A DNA stretch of 36,690 nt from Armatimonadota bacterium (GTDB taxonomy: Bacteria; Sysuimicrobiota; Sysuimicrobiia; Sysuimicrobiales; VGFF01): contig VGFF01000002.1 of the NCBI GenBank assembly GCA_016868955.1, positions 1 through 36,690 on the forward strand, given 5' to 3'. Below the pieces are notes generated by a model, which saw nothing but the letters and a program-made list of their open reading frames with translations, was not told the origin of the DNA and ran no database searches. Position numbers and translations under genes: made by a program. Each line of letters starts with the position of its first letter. Position 1 is the first letter of the stretch. Below are positions 25,314 to 34,403 of this stretch, one piece after another.

Positions 25314-27103
25314 GTCGCACCTCGGCGGGACGGAGAGGCGTCGTTCCAGCGGCCCTGGCGCCGACTGAACAGCCACCATTCTACGACGAGCAGCACAACG
25401 ACGAGGAGCAAGACGGCATGTCCCATCTCACGCAGACCGATGCCGCGAGAGACGTCTTGCGGGATGGCGGCGGCTGTCGTCGCCAGCGGCAGCGCCGCCT
25501 CCCGCGCCGGCGGCTGCACCGCGAACAGCGCTACCCCCGCCGCGGTTTGCAAAGTATACATGCCGCCGCGATCCAGCGGCGGTGTCACGAAGAGCCTGTC
25601 GGTCGCCGCCAAACGAATCGTGCCGTCCGGCCCCGTCAGCGTCGCTTCCCGCTGCGCGCCGGCCGGCACGGCCAACGACGTACCCGCCTCGATCTGGCGC
25701 GTCTGTGGCCCGGCGAGCCACGTCATGGCGTTGGAGATCAGCAACGGAAACGCCGGCAAGAACGGCAGGTTCGTCTTAGTGACGTCGAATCCGAGTGCGA
25801 CGATGCGCCGCCCGCGGTCCTCGTGCGCCCAGGCGATCGGCAGTTGCGCCTCGAGCAACGCGTCCCCCGGCGGTGCCGGAAACGAGATCGTCTCGGCGAT
25901 CTCCAATCCGCCCAAGTCAACGAAGCGCAGGATCGGGTGCGTCTGCTTCCAGCGCAGGATCCGCGGCTGTCGCAGCTCCGGTCCGGTCGCGACGGGCGGA
26001 TTGTCGGGCAAAGAGCGCACGAGCAGATAGTTCCCGGGCGGCAGGCTCATCGCCGGCTGCGGACCGAGCACGACGACGTCGGCGCCGGCCCACGTCTGCG
26101 GCTCGACGCGCGGCGTTCGTCCGAACCGATAGCCGGGAATCGCGCGGATCGCCTGCTCGAGGAACGGATTCGGCCGGCCGACGAACAGCACGCCCGGCTG
26201 CCGCGCGCCCGTGCCCGCGGCCACGGCGCGCTGAAACGCGGGCAGATCGCCGGGCGCGTCAATCGAAGCCTCGACGGCGGCACCGCCGGGCAGATCGAAG
26301 CGGAGGCCGCGATCCTCGCCGGGCGCGAGCGACACCGGCACGTCGGCCGCCGTTTTGCCGTCGACCGCGACGCGCACGGTCACGCGCCGCGCCGATGCCG
26401 CCGCGTTCACCACGTGAACGACGGCGCGCTGCCGCCCCTCGGCCAGGGGCACGACGAACAAGCCGTACAACGCGACGTTCTGTCCGTTGCCGCGAAAGAC
26501 GTGCGCCGTCGCGCCGTCGATCGCTTGATCCGAGAAGACGTGCACGCGCAACGCGCGTCCGGGACGGGCCTGCGCCTTCGCGAGGCGCACGGCCGCATCA
26601 AGGTCGGCGGCGCCGTCGGACGCGCGCATCGCGCGCAGGATCTGCAGCGCTTGGTCCTTGCGCGGCGCCAACGCCGACAGGAGCCGCGGCTTCGGTCCCG
26701 CGCCGATCACCGCGATGTCCTGTCCGCGACCGACGCTCGCGGCGACCCTGACCGCCTCGGCGCGGGCCGCATCGAAACGACTCGGCGCCACGTCCGTCGC
26801 CTGCATCGACGCCGACAGATCGACGACGAGCAAGACGTCGTCGCCGCCGGGATTCGGAAACGGGATCTGCGGTCGCGCCAGCGCGAACGCGACCGCGGTC
26901 ATGACGAGGATCTGAACGAGAAGCAAGAGGTTGCGCTCCAACCGGCGCACCGGCGTTCGCACGAGATGATCGCGCAACGCCATCCGCCACAACACGAGGC
27001 TGGAAACGCGCGTCTCCGTCCGGCGCGATCGCAGCATGTACAGCAGGATCAGGACGGGAACGCCCAGCAGCCACAAGAGTCCGGACGGGTTGAGGAAGCT
27101 CAC
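25310..27103 (-). CDS. BatA-like N-terminal domain + VWA membrane protein
   Basis: MSFLNPSGLLWLLGVPVLILLYMLRSRRTETRVSSLVLW..., MIDAS VLLVVDLSASMQ, C-terminal TM. Confidence 0.9.
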   Translation of the reverse strand: MSFLNPSGLLWLLGVPVLILLYMLRSRRTETRVSSLVLWRMALRDHLVRTPVRRLERNLLLLVQILVMTAVAFALARPQIPFPNPGGDDVLLVVDLSASMQATDVAPSRFDAARAEAVRVAASVGRGQDIAVIGAGPKPRLLSALAPRKDQALQILRAMRASDGAADLDAAVRLAKAQARPGRALRVHVFSDQAIDGATAHVFRGNGQNVALYGLFVVPLAEGRQRAVVHVVNAAASARRVTVRVAVDGKTAADVPVSLAPGEDRGLRFDLPGGAAVEASIDAPGDLPAFQRAVAAGTGARQPGVLFVGRPNPFLEQAIRAIPGYRFGRTPRVEPQTWAGADVVVLGPQPAMSLPPGNYLLVRSLPDNPPVATGPELRQPRILRWKQTHPILRFVDLGGLEIAETISFPAPPGDALLEAQLPIAWAHEDRGRRIVALGFDVTKTNLPFLPAFPLLISNAMTWLAGPQTRQIEAGTSLAVPAGAQREATLTGPDGTIRLAATDRLFVTPPLDRGGMYTLQTAAGVALFAVQPPAREAALPLATTAAAIPQDVSRGIGLREMGHAVLLLVVVLLVVEWWLFSRRQGRWNDASPSRRGAT

Positions 27104-27993
27104 TGCAGGATCCCGCTCCGCCGCATGTAGCGCAACACGAGGTCCTGCACCGGCAGCGAGGTCGTCGTTCGCAAGTACTCGACCTGATGCCGGAAGCAGA
27201 ACGTCTCGACGTCTGCGAAGAACCGATCGCGCGCGGCGTAGTAGGCTTCCAGCGCGGCGCCGTCGAGGCTGACCTCCAGCGGCTCGTTCGTTTCGGCGTC
27301 GAGGAGGCGAAGGTCTCCGGACAGATCCACTGGCTGGACCTCGTCGTCCGCGAGCACCTGGAGCAGGAACGTCTCGAACCGCTGATACCGCAGGATTTTG
27401 AGCGTGTTTTCGTAGCCGGCCGGATCGAAGAGGTCGGTGATCAGGACGGCGAGGCCGCGGCGTTTCGTTCGGAACACGTGGGGACGGATCGCCTCCGCCA
27501 GAGTCGTGAGGCCGTCGGCGCTCTGCTCCTCCAAGAAGGAGAACAACGCGCTCGCTTGGTGGCGGCCGCGGCGCGGAGCGAGCACCCGCACGCGATCGCC
27601 GTGCAGCGCGACGACGCCGACGCGATCGAGGTTGACGAGCGAGATGTAGCCGATCGCCGCCGCCAGCCGTTTGCCGTAGTCGAGCTTCGACGGCAGGCCA
27701 TAGCGCATCGACCCGCTGGCGTCGAGGAACAGGTGCACGTCGAGATCCTCTTCCTCACTGAACAGCTTCAAGAACAGTCGGTCCAGACGCAAGAAGATGT
27801 TCCAGTCGACGTAGCGGTAATCGTCGCCGAGCTGATACTGCCGGTGATCGGAGAACTCGACGCCGCGCCCATGCACGGCGCTGCGCCGCTCTCCTTCGAG
27901 CCCACCCCGCACCTTGCGGCGCGCGAGCATGCTCAACTGCTCGAGACTCGTGAGGAACTCGCTGTCGAGGAGCGGCGTGTGCTCAGAGTTCAT
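27100..27993 (-). CDS. DUF58 domain protein (VWA-like)
   Basis: GLEGERRSAVHGRGVEFSDHRQYQLGDDYRYVDWNIFLRLDRLFLKLFSEEEDLDVHLFLDASGSM. Confidence 0.94.
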   Translation of the reverse strand: MNSEHTPLLDSEFLTSLEQLSMLARRKVRGGLEGERRSAVHGRGVEFSDHRQYQLGDDYRYVDWNIFLRLDRLFLKLFSEEEDLDVHLFLDASGSMRYGLPSKLDYGKRLAAAIGYISLVNLDRVGVVALHGDRVRVLAPRRGRHQASALFSFLEEQSADGLTTLAEAIRPHVFRTKRRGLAVLITDLFDPAGYENTLKILRYQRFETFLLQVLADDEVQPVDLSGDLRLLDAETNEPLEVSLDGAALEAYYAARDRFFADVETFCFRHQVEYLRTTTSLPVQDLVLRYMRRSGILQ

Positions 27994-27996
27994 ACG

Positions 27997-28983
27997 TTAC
28001 GACGGCTTCGGACCCAACTCCGCGACCTCGGCCACGACCGCCTTGAGGATGTCGTCGGGGTCGATGCCTTCCGCTTCTCCCTCGAAGCCGAGCAGGATAC
28101 GATGGTGCAGCGCCGGCAGGACCATCGCCCGAATGTCCTCGGCCGAGACGTTGGCGCGGCCTTCGGAAACCGCGCGCACCTTCGCGGCTAACAGGATCGC
28201 CTGCGCGCCGCGCGGGCTGGCTCCGTAGCGCACGTAGCGCTTAACCATCGACGTCGGCTGCGGGCTCTGCGGATGCGTGCCCTCGACGATGCGTGCGACG
28301 TACAGCCGCAGGTGCGCCGCCACGGCGACCTCGCGCGCCAGCGCCTGCATCGCCCGGACCGTATCGCCGTCGGCCACCATCTGCGCCTCCGGCAGCGCCG
28401 CGCCCGTCGTGCGATCGAGGATCTCGACGATCGCTTCGGCGTCGGGATAGCGCACGCGCAGCTTGAACAGGAATCGGTCAAGCTGCGCTTCCGGAAGCGG
28501 ATACGTACCTTCCATCTCGATCGGGTTCTGCGTCGCCAAAACGAAGAACGGCGCCTCGATCTGGTAATGCACTCCGGAGGCGGTGACCGAGCCCTCCTGC
28601 ATCGCTTCCAGCAGCGCCGATTGCGTCTTCGGCGTCGCGCGGTTGATCTCGTCGGCGAGCAGGATGTTCGAGAAAACCGGGCCGCGCTGGAACGCGAAGT
28701 GCCGATGGCCGTCTTCCGCCTGCATCAATACGCTCGTCCCGACGATGTCGGCCGGCATCAGGTCGGGGGTGAACTGGATGCGCGCGAACCGCAGATCGAG
28801 GGAACGCGCCAGGGTCTTGACGAGCAGCGTTTTGCCGATGCCGGGCGCGCCCTCGAGCAAGACGTGGCCGCCGCCGAAGACCGCGAGCAGGACCTGATCG
28901 GTGATGTCCTCGTAGCCGACGATCACCTTCTGGACCTCGTTGCGAATCTTCCGGTACGTCGTCCGAAAGCCGCCTACGTCCAT
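27997..28983 (-). CDS. MoxR family AAA+ ATPase
   Basis: HVLLEGAPGIGKTLLVKTLARSLDLRFARIQFTPDLMPADIVGTSV, ILLADEINRATPKTQSALLEAMQEG, TQNPIEMEGTYPLPEAQLDRFLF. Confidence 0.96.
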   Translation of the reverse strand: MDVGGFRTTYRKIRNEVQKVIVGYEDITDQVLLAVFGGGHVLLEGAPGIGKTLLVKTLARSLDLRFARIQFTPDLMPADIVGTSVLMQAEDGHRHFAFQRGPVFSNILLADEINRATPKTQSALLEAMQEGSVTASGVHYQIEAPFFVLATQNPIEMEGTYPLPEAQLDRFLFKLRVRYPDAEAIVEILDRTTGAALPEAQMVADGDTVRAMQALAREVAVAAHLRLYVARIVEGTHPQSPQPTSMVKRYVRYGASPRGAQAILLAAKVRAVSEGRANVSAEDIRAMVLPALHHRILLGFEGEAEGIDPDDILKAVVAEVAELGPKPS

Positions 28984-29003
28984 CTCGTCGCCCCTTTTGT
29001 CGT

Positions 29004-30566
29004 CTACTTGCCGCTGAGCGACAAGAAGTAGTTGCGAACGATTTCGCGATACGACGCCGGCACGCGCTGCCGCTGCATCGACTCGTCGGCCTGGCGCACG
29101 ATCACGGGATCGATGGCGCGCACGGCGACGGTGACCTGCCCGGTCCGGCCGCGCAGCTGCATCTCCACGGGGACCACGGCTCCCTGCCCTTCCGTGCTCG
29201 AGATCTGCTGCCGCTTCCGCTGCCCGGCCAAGCGGCCGGTCGGCGCCCCCAGCTTGTCCTGAATCTGACCGTGACCAGGGAGTGAACCCTGCCCGGGACC
29301 GGGCGCGTTCGGCGTATCGTCCTGCGTCTGCTGCGCCTGCCCGCTGTCGCGCGGCGCTGACGAGACACCCGAGCGCGCCGAGGCCAACCCTGATCCGTGG
29401 TCCTCTTCCGTCGGCACCGGCTCTCCCGATGCGATGCGCCCCTGCGATTGATTGACCGCACCTTGCGCGCTGCTCAACCCCTGCTCGTCCTCGATCATCT
29501 GGCTGAGGATCGACAGGTCTTGGGACGCGCTGCCCAGCGCCTGCGAGGCACTTTTCTGGTCACCCTGCTGCAACTTTCGCCGTGCGTCCTGGACGCGGGA
29601 GCGCGCGTCGCCGGCGCCCCGCGTCGGCAAATTCGGTTCGATCTGCGACAAGACGCGCGCGATGCGCGAGATGTCGTCGGGCGTCGCGTTCTCCTGCGCG
29701 AGCTGGCGGCTGAGCTCCCGCATCTGTTGCGATTGCGCGTTGATCTCCGGCAGCTGCGCCTGCAGGTCGAGCGGCAACGGGTCGGAACCGCCGCCGCGCT
29801 GTCCCTCGCCGCGCGTCCGTGAACGGAACTCGTCGCGCAGGCCGCGCTGCGCGCGCTCGATCCGGTCGAAGATCTGCTGCAGTTCCGCCATCGCGCGGTC
29901 GCGGCCCGGCGTCCGCTGGGCCTGCAGTCCGCCGCCGACGCGCTTGAGATCCTCCGCGACCTCGGCCGTGCGTGGTAGACTGCGCGACGTCGCCTGGCGC
30001 GCGAGGCGCTCGGCGATGCTCTGCATCTGCCGCCCCTCGGCCTGCAACATCATCGCCGTCTGGCGCGCCGGCGTGTACGGCAGCGTCAACCCGGAGAACG
30101 CGAGCTCCCACAGCAACACGGCGGCGATCAGGAACAAGAGCTGGCGGGCGAAAAGCACGGGCCGCAGGCGAATCGCGGCGCGGACGTCGACGGCGCGCGC
30201 CGCCTGCAACGTGTCCTCGCGCAGATAGTCGCCAAGGCCGGTCGTGATCCGCCCGGCGGCGAGGTCGAGCGTCGTCGCCAGCCGGTCGCGCAGCCGGCAG
30301 CGCAAGTCGAGCTCGTGCGCCGCCACACGCTCGCTGGGGCGCAGCAACAGACAACCCGCCAGAACCACGACGACCCAAACTGCGAGCGCGGCGGCGACGA
30401 CGTAGATGAGCGGGACGGTGATCGGTACGATCAGCGTCGCCAGCTGCGCCGCGAATCCGACCGCGAGCAAGCCCGCGGCGACGAGGGCGGCGGTGTCCAA
30501 GCCCCGCTTCCAAGCGATTCGTCCCCGTGCGCCGCGCAACAGTCGCGCGATTTCCTTCGAGATCAC
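29004..30566 (-). CDS. Membrane-anchored coiled-coil, Gln-rich protein (DUF4175-like architecture), GTG start 30566
   Basis: TM pairs near N-terminus, then helical Q/R-rich region (LQAQLPEINAQSQQMRELSRQLAQENATP...); GTGA overlap with upstream gene. Family call tentative. Confidence 0.7.
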   Translation of the reverse strand: MISKEIARLLRGARGRIAWKRGLDTAALVAAGLLAVGFAAQLATLIVPITVPLIYVVAAALAVWVVVVLAGCLLLRPSERVAAHELDLRCRLRDRLATTLDLAAGRITTGLGDYLREDTLQAARAVDVRAAIRLRPVLFARQLLFLIAAVLLWELAFSGLTLPYTPARQTAMMLQAEGRQMQSIAERLARQATSRSLPRTAEVAEDLKRVGGGLQAQRTPGRDRAMAELQQIFDRIERAQRGLRDEFRSRTRGEGQRGGGSDPLPLDLQAQLPEINAQSQQMRELSRQLAQENATPDDISRIARVLSQIEPNLPTRGAGDARSRVQDARRKLQQGDQKSASQALGSASQDLSILSQMIEDEQGLSSAQGAVNQSQGRIASGEPVPTEEDHGSGLASARSGVSSAPRDSGQAQQTQDDTPNAPGPGQGSLPGHGQIQDKLGAPTGRLAGQRKRQQISSTEGQGAVVPVEMQLRGRTGQVTVAVRAIDPVIVRQADESMQRQRVPASYREIVRNYFLSLSGK

Positions 30567-31267
30567 GAGGCCCTCCGCAGGACGAGAATGTGCCGCGACG
30601 TCCACGTGAATCCGGCGACACCGAGCGCCAACCAGATTACGATGCAAACCCACCGTGCGAGCGCGTCGGCGCGCGGCGCGACCGCGAGCGCCGGCTGAAA
30701 CGCCGTCGCGCTGGCGAACGGCAACACGCCGAACGTGAGCCCCAACAACGCCCACAAGACGAGCGACCGTAAGAGATCGCCCTCGATTCGCGCGCCGAGA
30801 AACGTGGCGATGCCGGCGAATCCCCAGGCGACCGCGGCGATGACCGCTGATTGTGCGAGCGCCGACGACCAGCCGTCGCCGCGCAGCGCGTGCGCGAAGT
30901 GCAACGATGGCGCGGCGACGCCAACGAGCAGCAGCACGTACACGAGCGCCGAGGCGGCCTTGCCGAGACCAATGGCGCGCGGCGTGAACGCCGTCGTCGC
31001 CAGATCCGCGGGGGTCCTCTCGCCGGGGATCAAGATCTCGCCGCTGCTTACCGCGCTCGCCACGTAGGTGACGAACACGAGGATCGCGACCGAGATCCAC
31101 GTCAGGACTGCGCTGAACTGCGTGTTGGGAAGATCGGGAGCGATGCCGAGAAGAGTCGCGAGGCAAACGAGAGCCGTAAAGACGCTGATGACCCGAACGC
31201 CCTTCGAGGTCTCGATGCGGGCCCGAAAATCTCCGCGAACAATGGCGGCGACCAGCGGGAGGTTCAT
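30563..31267 (-). CDS. ABC-2/CcmB-like membrane permease
   Basis: Six predicted TMs; SSGEILIPGERTPADLATTAFTPRAIGLGKAASALVYVLLLV resembles the ABC-2 permease E..rGT...L..TP....i..GK motif. No ATPase adjacent. Confidence 0.65.
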   Translation of the reverse strand: MNLPLVAAIVRGDFRARIETSKGVRVISVFTALVCLATLLGIAPDLPNTQFSAVLTWISVAILVFVTYVASAVSSGEILIPGERTPADLATTAFTPRAIGLGKAASALVYVLLLVGVAAPSLHFAHALRGDGWSSALAQSAVIAAVAWGFAGIATFLGARIEGDLLRSLVLWALLGLTFGVLPFASATAFQPALAVAPRADALARWVCIVIWLALGVAGFTWTSRHILVLRRAS

Positions 31268-31268
31268 T

Positions 31269-32978
31269 TCATTCCCCGTCCAGAAAGAGCAGCATCCAAC
31301 TTCGGCCTTGCCGTGCGGAGCGCTCGCCGATAAGCACGGGGCGATGCAAAATTATATCAGAGGCCCTTCCGCGCGCTTGCCGCAGCAGATCGAGGCCTTG
31401 ATGCGATCGATGCCCGGTTTCCCAGCGGTTGGGATCGAACGTCACGCGATCGCCGCGAATGCGGCCGACCGGGAGCGTGCGATCTCGGCGCACGAGCAGG
31501 GCATTGTCGAGCCGCGTCGCTTCCCCCTCCAGCCGCAACTCTCCTTTCGCCGCGTCGATGCGGCCGCGCGCTTCGATAGGCTCACGACCTTCCCACCGCA
31601 CGACCACGCGTTGACCGGGCCGGTGATCGGTGATCGCGAGAACGACGTTCGGCCCGTCGACGACTTGGGCGGTGCGGTATTCGCCCTCGATGGAAACGGC
31701 GGCGCGCGGCGGCAGCTGCTGCGCCGCGGGGCCGCCGTAGATCGACATGCCTTGCGCGCGTCCGACCGTCCACCCGTCGCGCTCGGCAACGACAACGACG
31801 GACTGGCGCTCCATCGTCGCCGCCCGTTGCTGCATCAGGCTCGACAGGCCGTGCACGCCGGCCGCCCCCACCGCGATGGCGAGGGGCAGCAACAGGACCC
31901 GGCCAGCCCCCGTGCGGGCCAGCCGCGCGGCCGAGGTCACGAGCGCCCAATAGATTGCGAGCCCGGCGGCGGCGAACCCGAACGGTGCGCGCCCTCCTTG
32001 GTCCGGCGCCTCCGGGAGGATCTCCAACGGCTCCGGGCGATCGAGGATCTCGCGCCACATCGGCGACTCGGCCACGACGTCTTGCGACTCAACCGCCCAC
32101 ATCCACACATGGCCGAAGCCGCGGGGCGCGGAAACGACGATTGGAACACCGTTGCGCTGCACGACCCGCGCCCCGGCACGCGGATGGATCTCCCAGAGAC
32201 GGGCCGCGCGCGAGATGCCGGGCAAGCCGCCGGGCGGCATGTCCCGGCGCGGACCGGCGGTGCCCGGCAACAACCATTGCGCCAAGGCACCGTCGGGCGC
32301 GACCGGCGCGGTGACCAAAACGCGGCCGCCGTGAACGATCCAAGATTGGATGGCTTCGCGCTGCTCGCGGGAGAGGCGGCGCTCGTCGAGGCTCTCCACC
32401 ACGAGGGCGTGCAGCGAAGTGTACGCGGCGGCGTCCTCCGGCAGATCTTCCTCGGAGATCGCGGCGACGCCGCGTTGCCCCATCGGACGGGACAACCGCC
32501 CGAGCCCGCCGATCCCCTCCTTTAACACGCCGATGATCGAGAGGGTCGCGCGGCGGGGATCGATCGCCAGCTCCGCGGTCGCGACTGGTTTCCCCCGGAC
32601 CTGAAATGACAAGACCGGCGGCCGCCGAATGTCACGGATGATCGCGGACCACCGTACGGTCTGGGATCCGAAGGCGGCCAGGCGCAGCGGCTTTCGGATT
32701 CTGACCCCCGGCGCATCCATACCGCGCGGGACATCCAAGGCGAGGTCCCCGTCGAGCGGACGCGGCCCCGCGCGCACGGTGACGACGACAGGGTTCCACT
32801 CTCCCGGGCGGATCCAACCGTCCCAACCGACGGTGCCTTCGAGCGTCGCCGCCGGCGCGTCGGCCGCCGAGGCCGGGGACACGATCAGCGCGATGAAAGC
32901 GGTGGCCGCGATCCCCATCGCGGCCCACACACCGAGGCTGCGGGCGATCCATCGTCTCGCGACGCCGCCCGTTCCCAC
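31269..32978 (-). CDS. Secreted/membrane protein with GATase1-like region, MoxR-operon component
   Basis: Signal peptide MGIAATAFIALIVSPASAADAPA; SLHALVVESLDERRLSREQREAIQSWIVHGGRVLVTAPVAPDGALAQWLLPG; internal TMs. Family not recognised. Confidence 0.7.
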   Translation of the reverse strand: MGTGGVARRWIARSLGVWAAMGIAATAFIALIVSPASAADAPAATLEGTVGWDGWIRPGEWNPVVVTVRAGPRPLDGDLALDVPRGMDAPGVRIRKPLRLAAFGSQTVRWSAIIRDIRRPPVLSFQVRGKPVATAELAIDPRRATLSIIGVLKEGIGGLGRLSRPMGQRGVAAISEEDLPEDAAAYTSLHALVVESLDERRLSREQREAIQSWIVHGGRVLVTAPVAPDGALAQWLLPGTAGPRRDMPPGGLPGISRAARLWEIHPRAGARVVQRNGVPIVVSAPRGFGHVWMWAVESQDVVAESPMWREILDRPEPLEILPEAPDQGGRAPFGFAAAGLAIYWALVTSAARLARTGAGRVLLLPLAIAVGAAGVHGLSSLMQQRAATMERQSVVVVAERDGWTVGRAQGMSIYGGPAAQQLPPRAAVSIEGEYRTAQVVDGPNVVLAITDHRPGQRVVVRWEGREPIEARGRIDAAKGELRLEGEATRLDNALLVRRDRTLPVGRIRGDRVTFDPNRWETGHRSHQGLDLLRQARGRASDIILHRPVLIGERSARQGRSWMLLFLDGE

Positions 32979-32981
32979 GGC

Positions 32982-33311
32982 CTAGTTCGAAGATCCGGAA
33001 GTTGACGCCGGTGCCGGGCTGGTGGGCGCCGCAGATGGCGCGGGCGTCGCGCCAGGGCCGTTCGTGGACGTGGCCGGCGACTTGCTGGACGACGTCGCCG
33101 CCGCGGGGGCGTCGCCCGTGGGAGCGGGTTTCCGGTAGTCGGTCACGTGAAAACCGGAACCCCGAAAAACGATTCCGGGCGGCGAGAACAGCCGTTTGAC
33201 CGCCGCCCCGCACTTTGGACACTCGGGCGCGGCGGCGCCGACGGATTGCTTACGCTCGAAACGGTGGCCGCAGGCGCGGCATTCGTATTCGTAAAGTGGC
33301 ACTACCATCAC
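32982..33311 (-). CDS. FmdB family zinc-ribbon protein
   Basis: VPLYEYECRACGHRFERKQSVGAAAPECPKCGAAVKRLFSPPGIVFRGSGFHVTDYR, then low-complexity PAST tail. Confidence 0.92.
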   Translation of the reverse strand: MMVVPLYEYECRACGHRFERKQSVGAAAPECPKCGAAVKRLFSPPGIVFRGSGFHVTDYRKPAPTGDAPAAATSSSKSPATSTNGPGATPAPSAAPTSPAPASTSGSSN

Positions 33312-33355
33312 CTTCCAGGGTTTCGTCGATGCTTCCTGTATTTTTGTTGACGCGA

Positions 33356-34393
33356 TCAGCGCCGGTCAAATCTTGCCATCCAAACCGGGCCAGCCGAGCG
33401 CCCCGTGTTCGTGCCGAAAGCCAAGGCACGGCCGGTCGGACTCCACGCGACCTGGAGAGCCGGATGGTCGCCGAGCTCCGGCTGATACAAGGACACGCGT
33501 AGGCGGCTTCCGCCATCGGCATCGACGACCCAGATCGTGGCGCGTCCCTCCGCGTCACCGCCAAGCTCGGCGAAGGCCAGCTTGTCGCCCTGCGGGGCCC
33601 ATCCCATCGCGACGATGCGCCCGGCCGCGAGGGTACGCAATCTGCCGCCGCCAAGGCGCCCGACGACGAGCTGCGCCGCGTGCTCATCACCTTGGATCGA
33701 CGCGACCACTTGACCGGCGGGATCGACCGCCGACTGGGCGATCCGCGCCCCCGGAGCCGAATACGTCACGCGATCGGGACCCGCGAACCGGACGCGCGTC
33801 AGCGCCGTCGTCCGACCCGACGTATCTTCGACGCGAACGAACGCGAATAGACCCGTACGTTCCCACGTCAGGTCGGTCGCGGCAAAGCCCGGCTCAGTTT
33901 CGTACACAAGCCGCCGCAGGCCGCCGTCCGCGCTCACGACGTAGAGGCGCGTTCGCCCGTTTGTCTCGACGAGCGCCATACCGCGGTCGCCAACCGGCAG
34001 CCAGCGGAACTCTCTGGCGACACCGTCGAGCGGCACCTCTCGCGCGGCGCCGTCTCGCACGGAGACCATGGCCAGCGTTCCCGCGCGCACCACGCTGAGC
34101 GTTCGCCCGTCCGCCGACCAGCCCAGGTCCGTCGCGTTCGCCATCGCGGCGAGCTTGCGCTCCGGTTCCGCCTGCAAAGCGTCGATGAAGATGCCTTCGC
34201 CGGCGGCGTAGGCGATGCGGGTGCCGTCCGATGACCACGCGGCATTGGAGGTCGCCACGCGATCGGTCAGCCGCGCGACGCGTTCGATGCGCAGCGTGCG
34301 CACGGGCTCGGGCGTCATCACGCGCTGCACTTGGCAGCCGGCGAGGACGATCATCGTCGTCGCCAGCGCGAGCGGCCGCAGCCGCCGCGCCAT
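33356..34393 (-). CDS. TolB/WD40-like beta-propeller lipoprotein
   Basis: Lipobox MARRLRPLALATTMIVLAGC; repeats AAWSSDGTRIAY, LGWSADGRTLSV, MGWAPQGDKLAF, VAWSPTGRALAF. Start refined to ATG 34393. Confidence 0.85.
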   Translation of the reverse strand: MARRLRPLALATTMIVLAGCQVQRVMTPEPVRTLRIERVARLTDRVATSNAAWSSDGTRIAYAAGEGIFIDALQAEPERKLAAMANATDLGWSADGRTLSVVRAGTLAMVSVRDGAAREVPLDGVAREFRWLPVGDRGMALVETNGRTRLYVVSADGGLRRLVYETEPGFAATDLTWERTGLFAFVRVEDTSGRTTALTRVRFAGPDRVTYSAPGARIAQSAVDPAGQVVASIQGDEHAAQLVVGRLGGGRLRTLAAGRIVAMGWAPQGDKLAFAELGGDAEGRATIWVVDADGGSRLRVSLYQPELGDHPALQVAWSPTGRALAFGTNTGRSAGPVWMARFDRR

Positions 34394-34403
34394 CACGGCA
34401 GCC

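Noticed and set aside
23052-26030. 992-aa plus-strand ORF
   Set aside because: Antisense to the dual-VWA and BatA-like genes; no recognisable domains, R/H/Q-rich composition typical of antisense frames in high-GC DNA.
25418-27130. 570-aa plus-strand ORF (and similar long plus ORFs at 451-1614, 3457-4947, 6297-7862, 10007-11488, 13178-14530, 31068-32525)
   Set aside because: All are complementary to well-supported minus-strand genes and lack domain signatures; GC-driven spurious ORFs.
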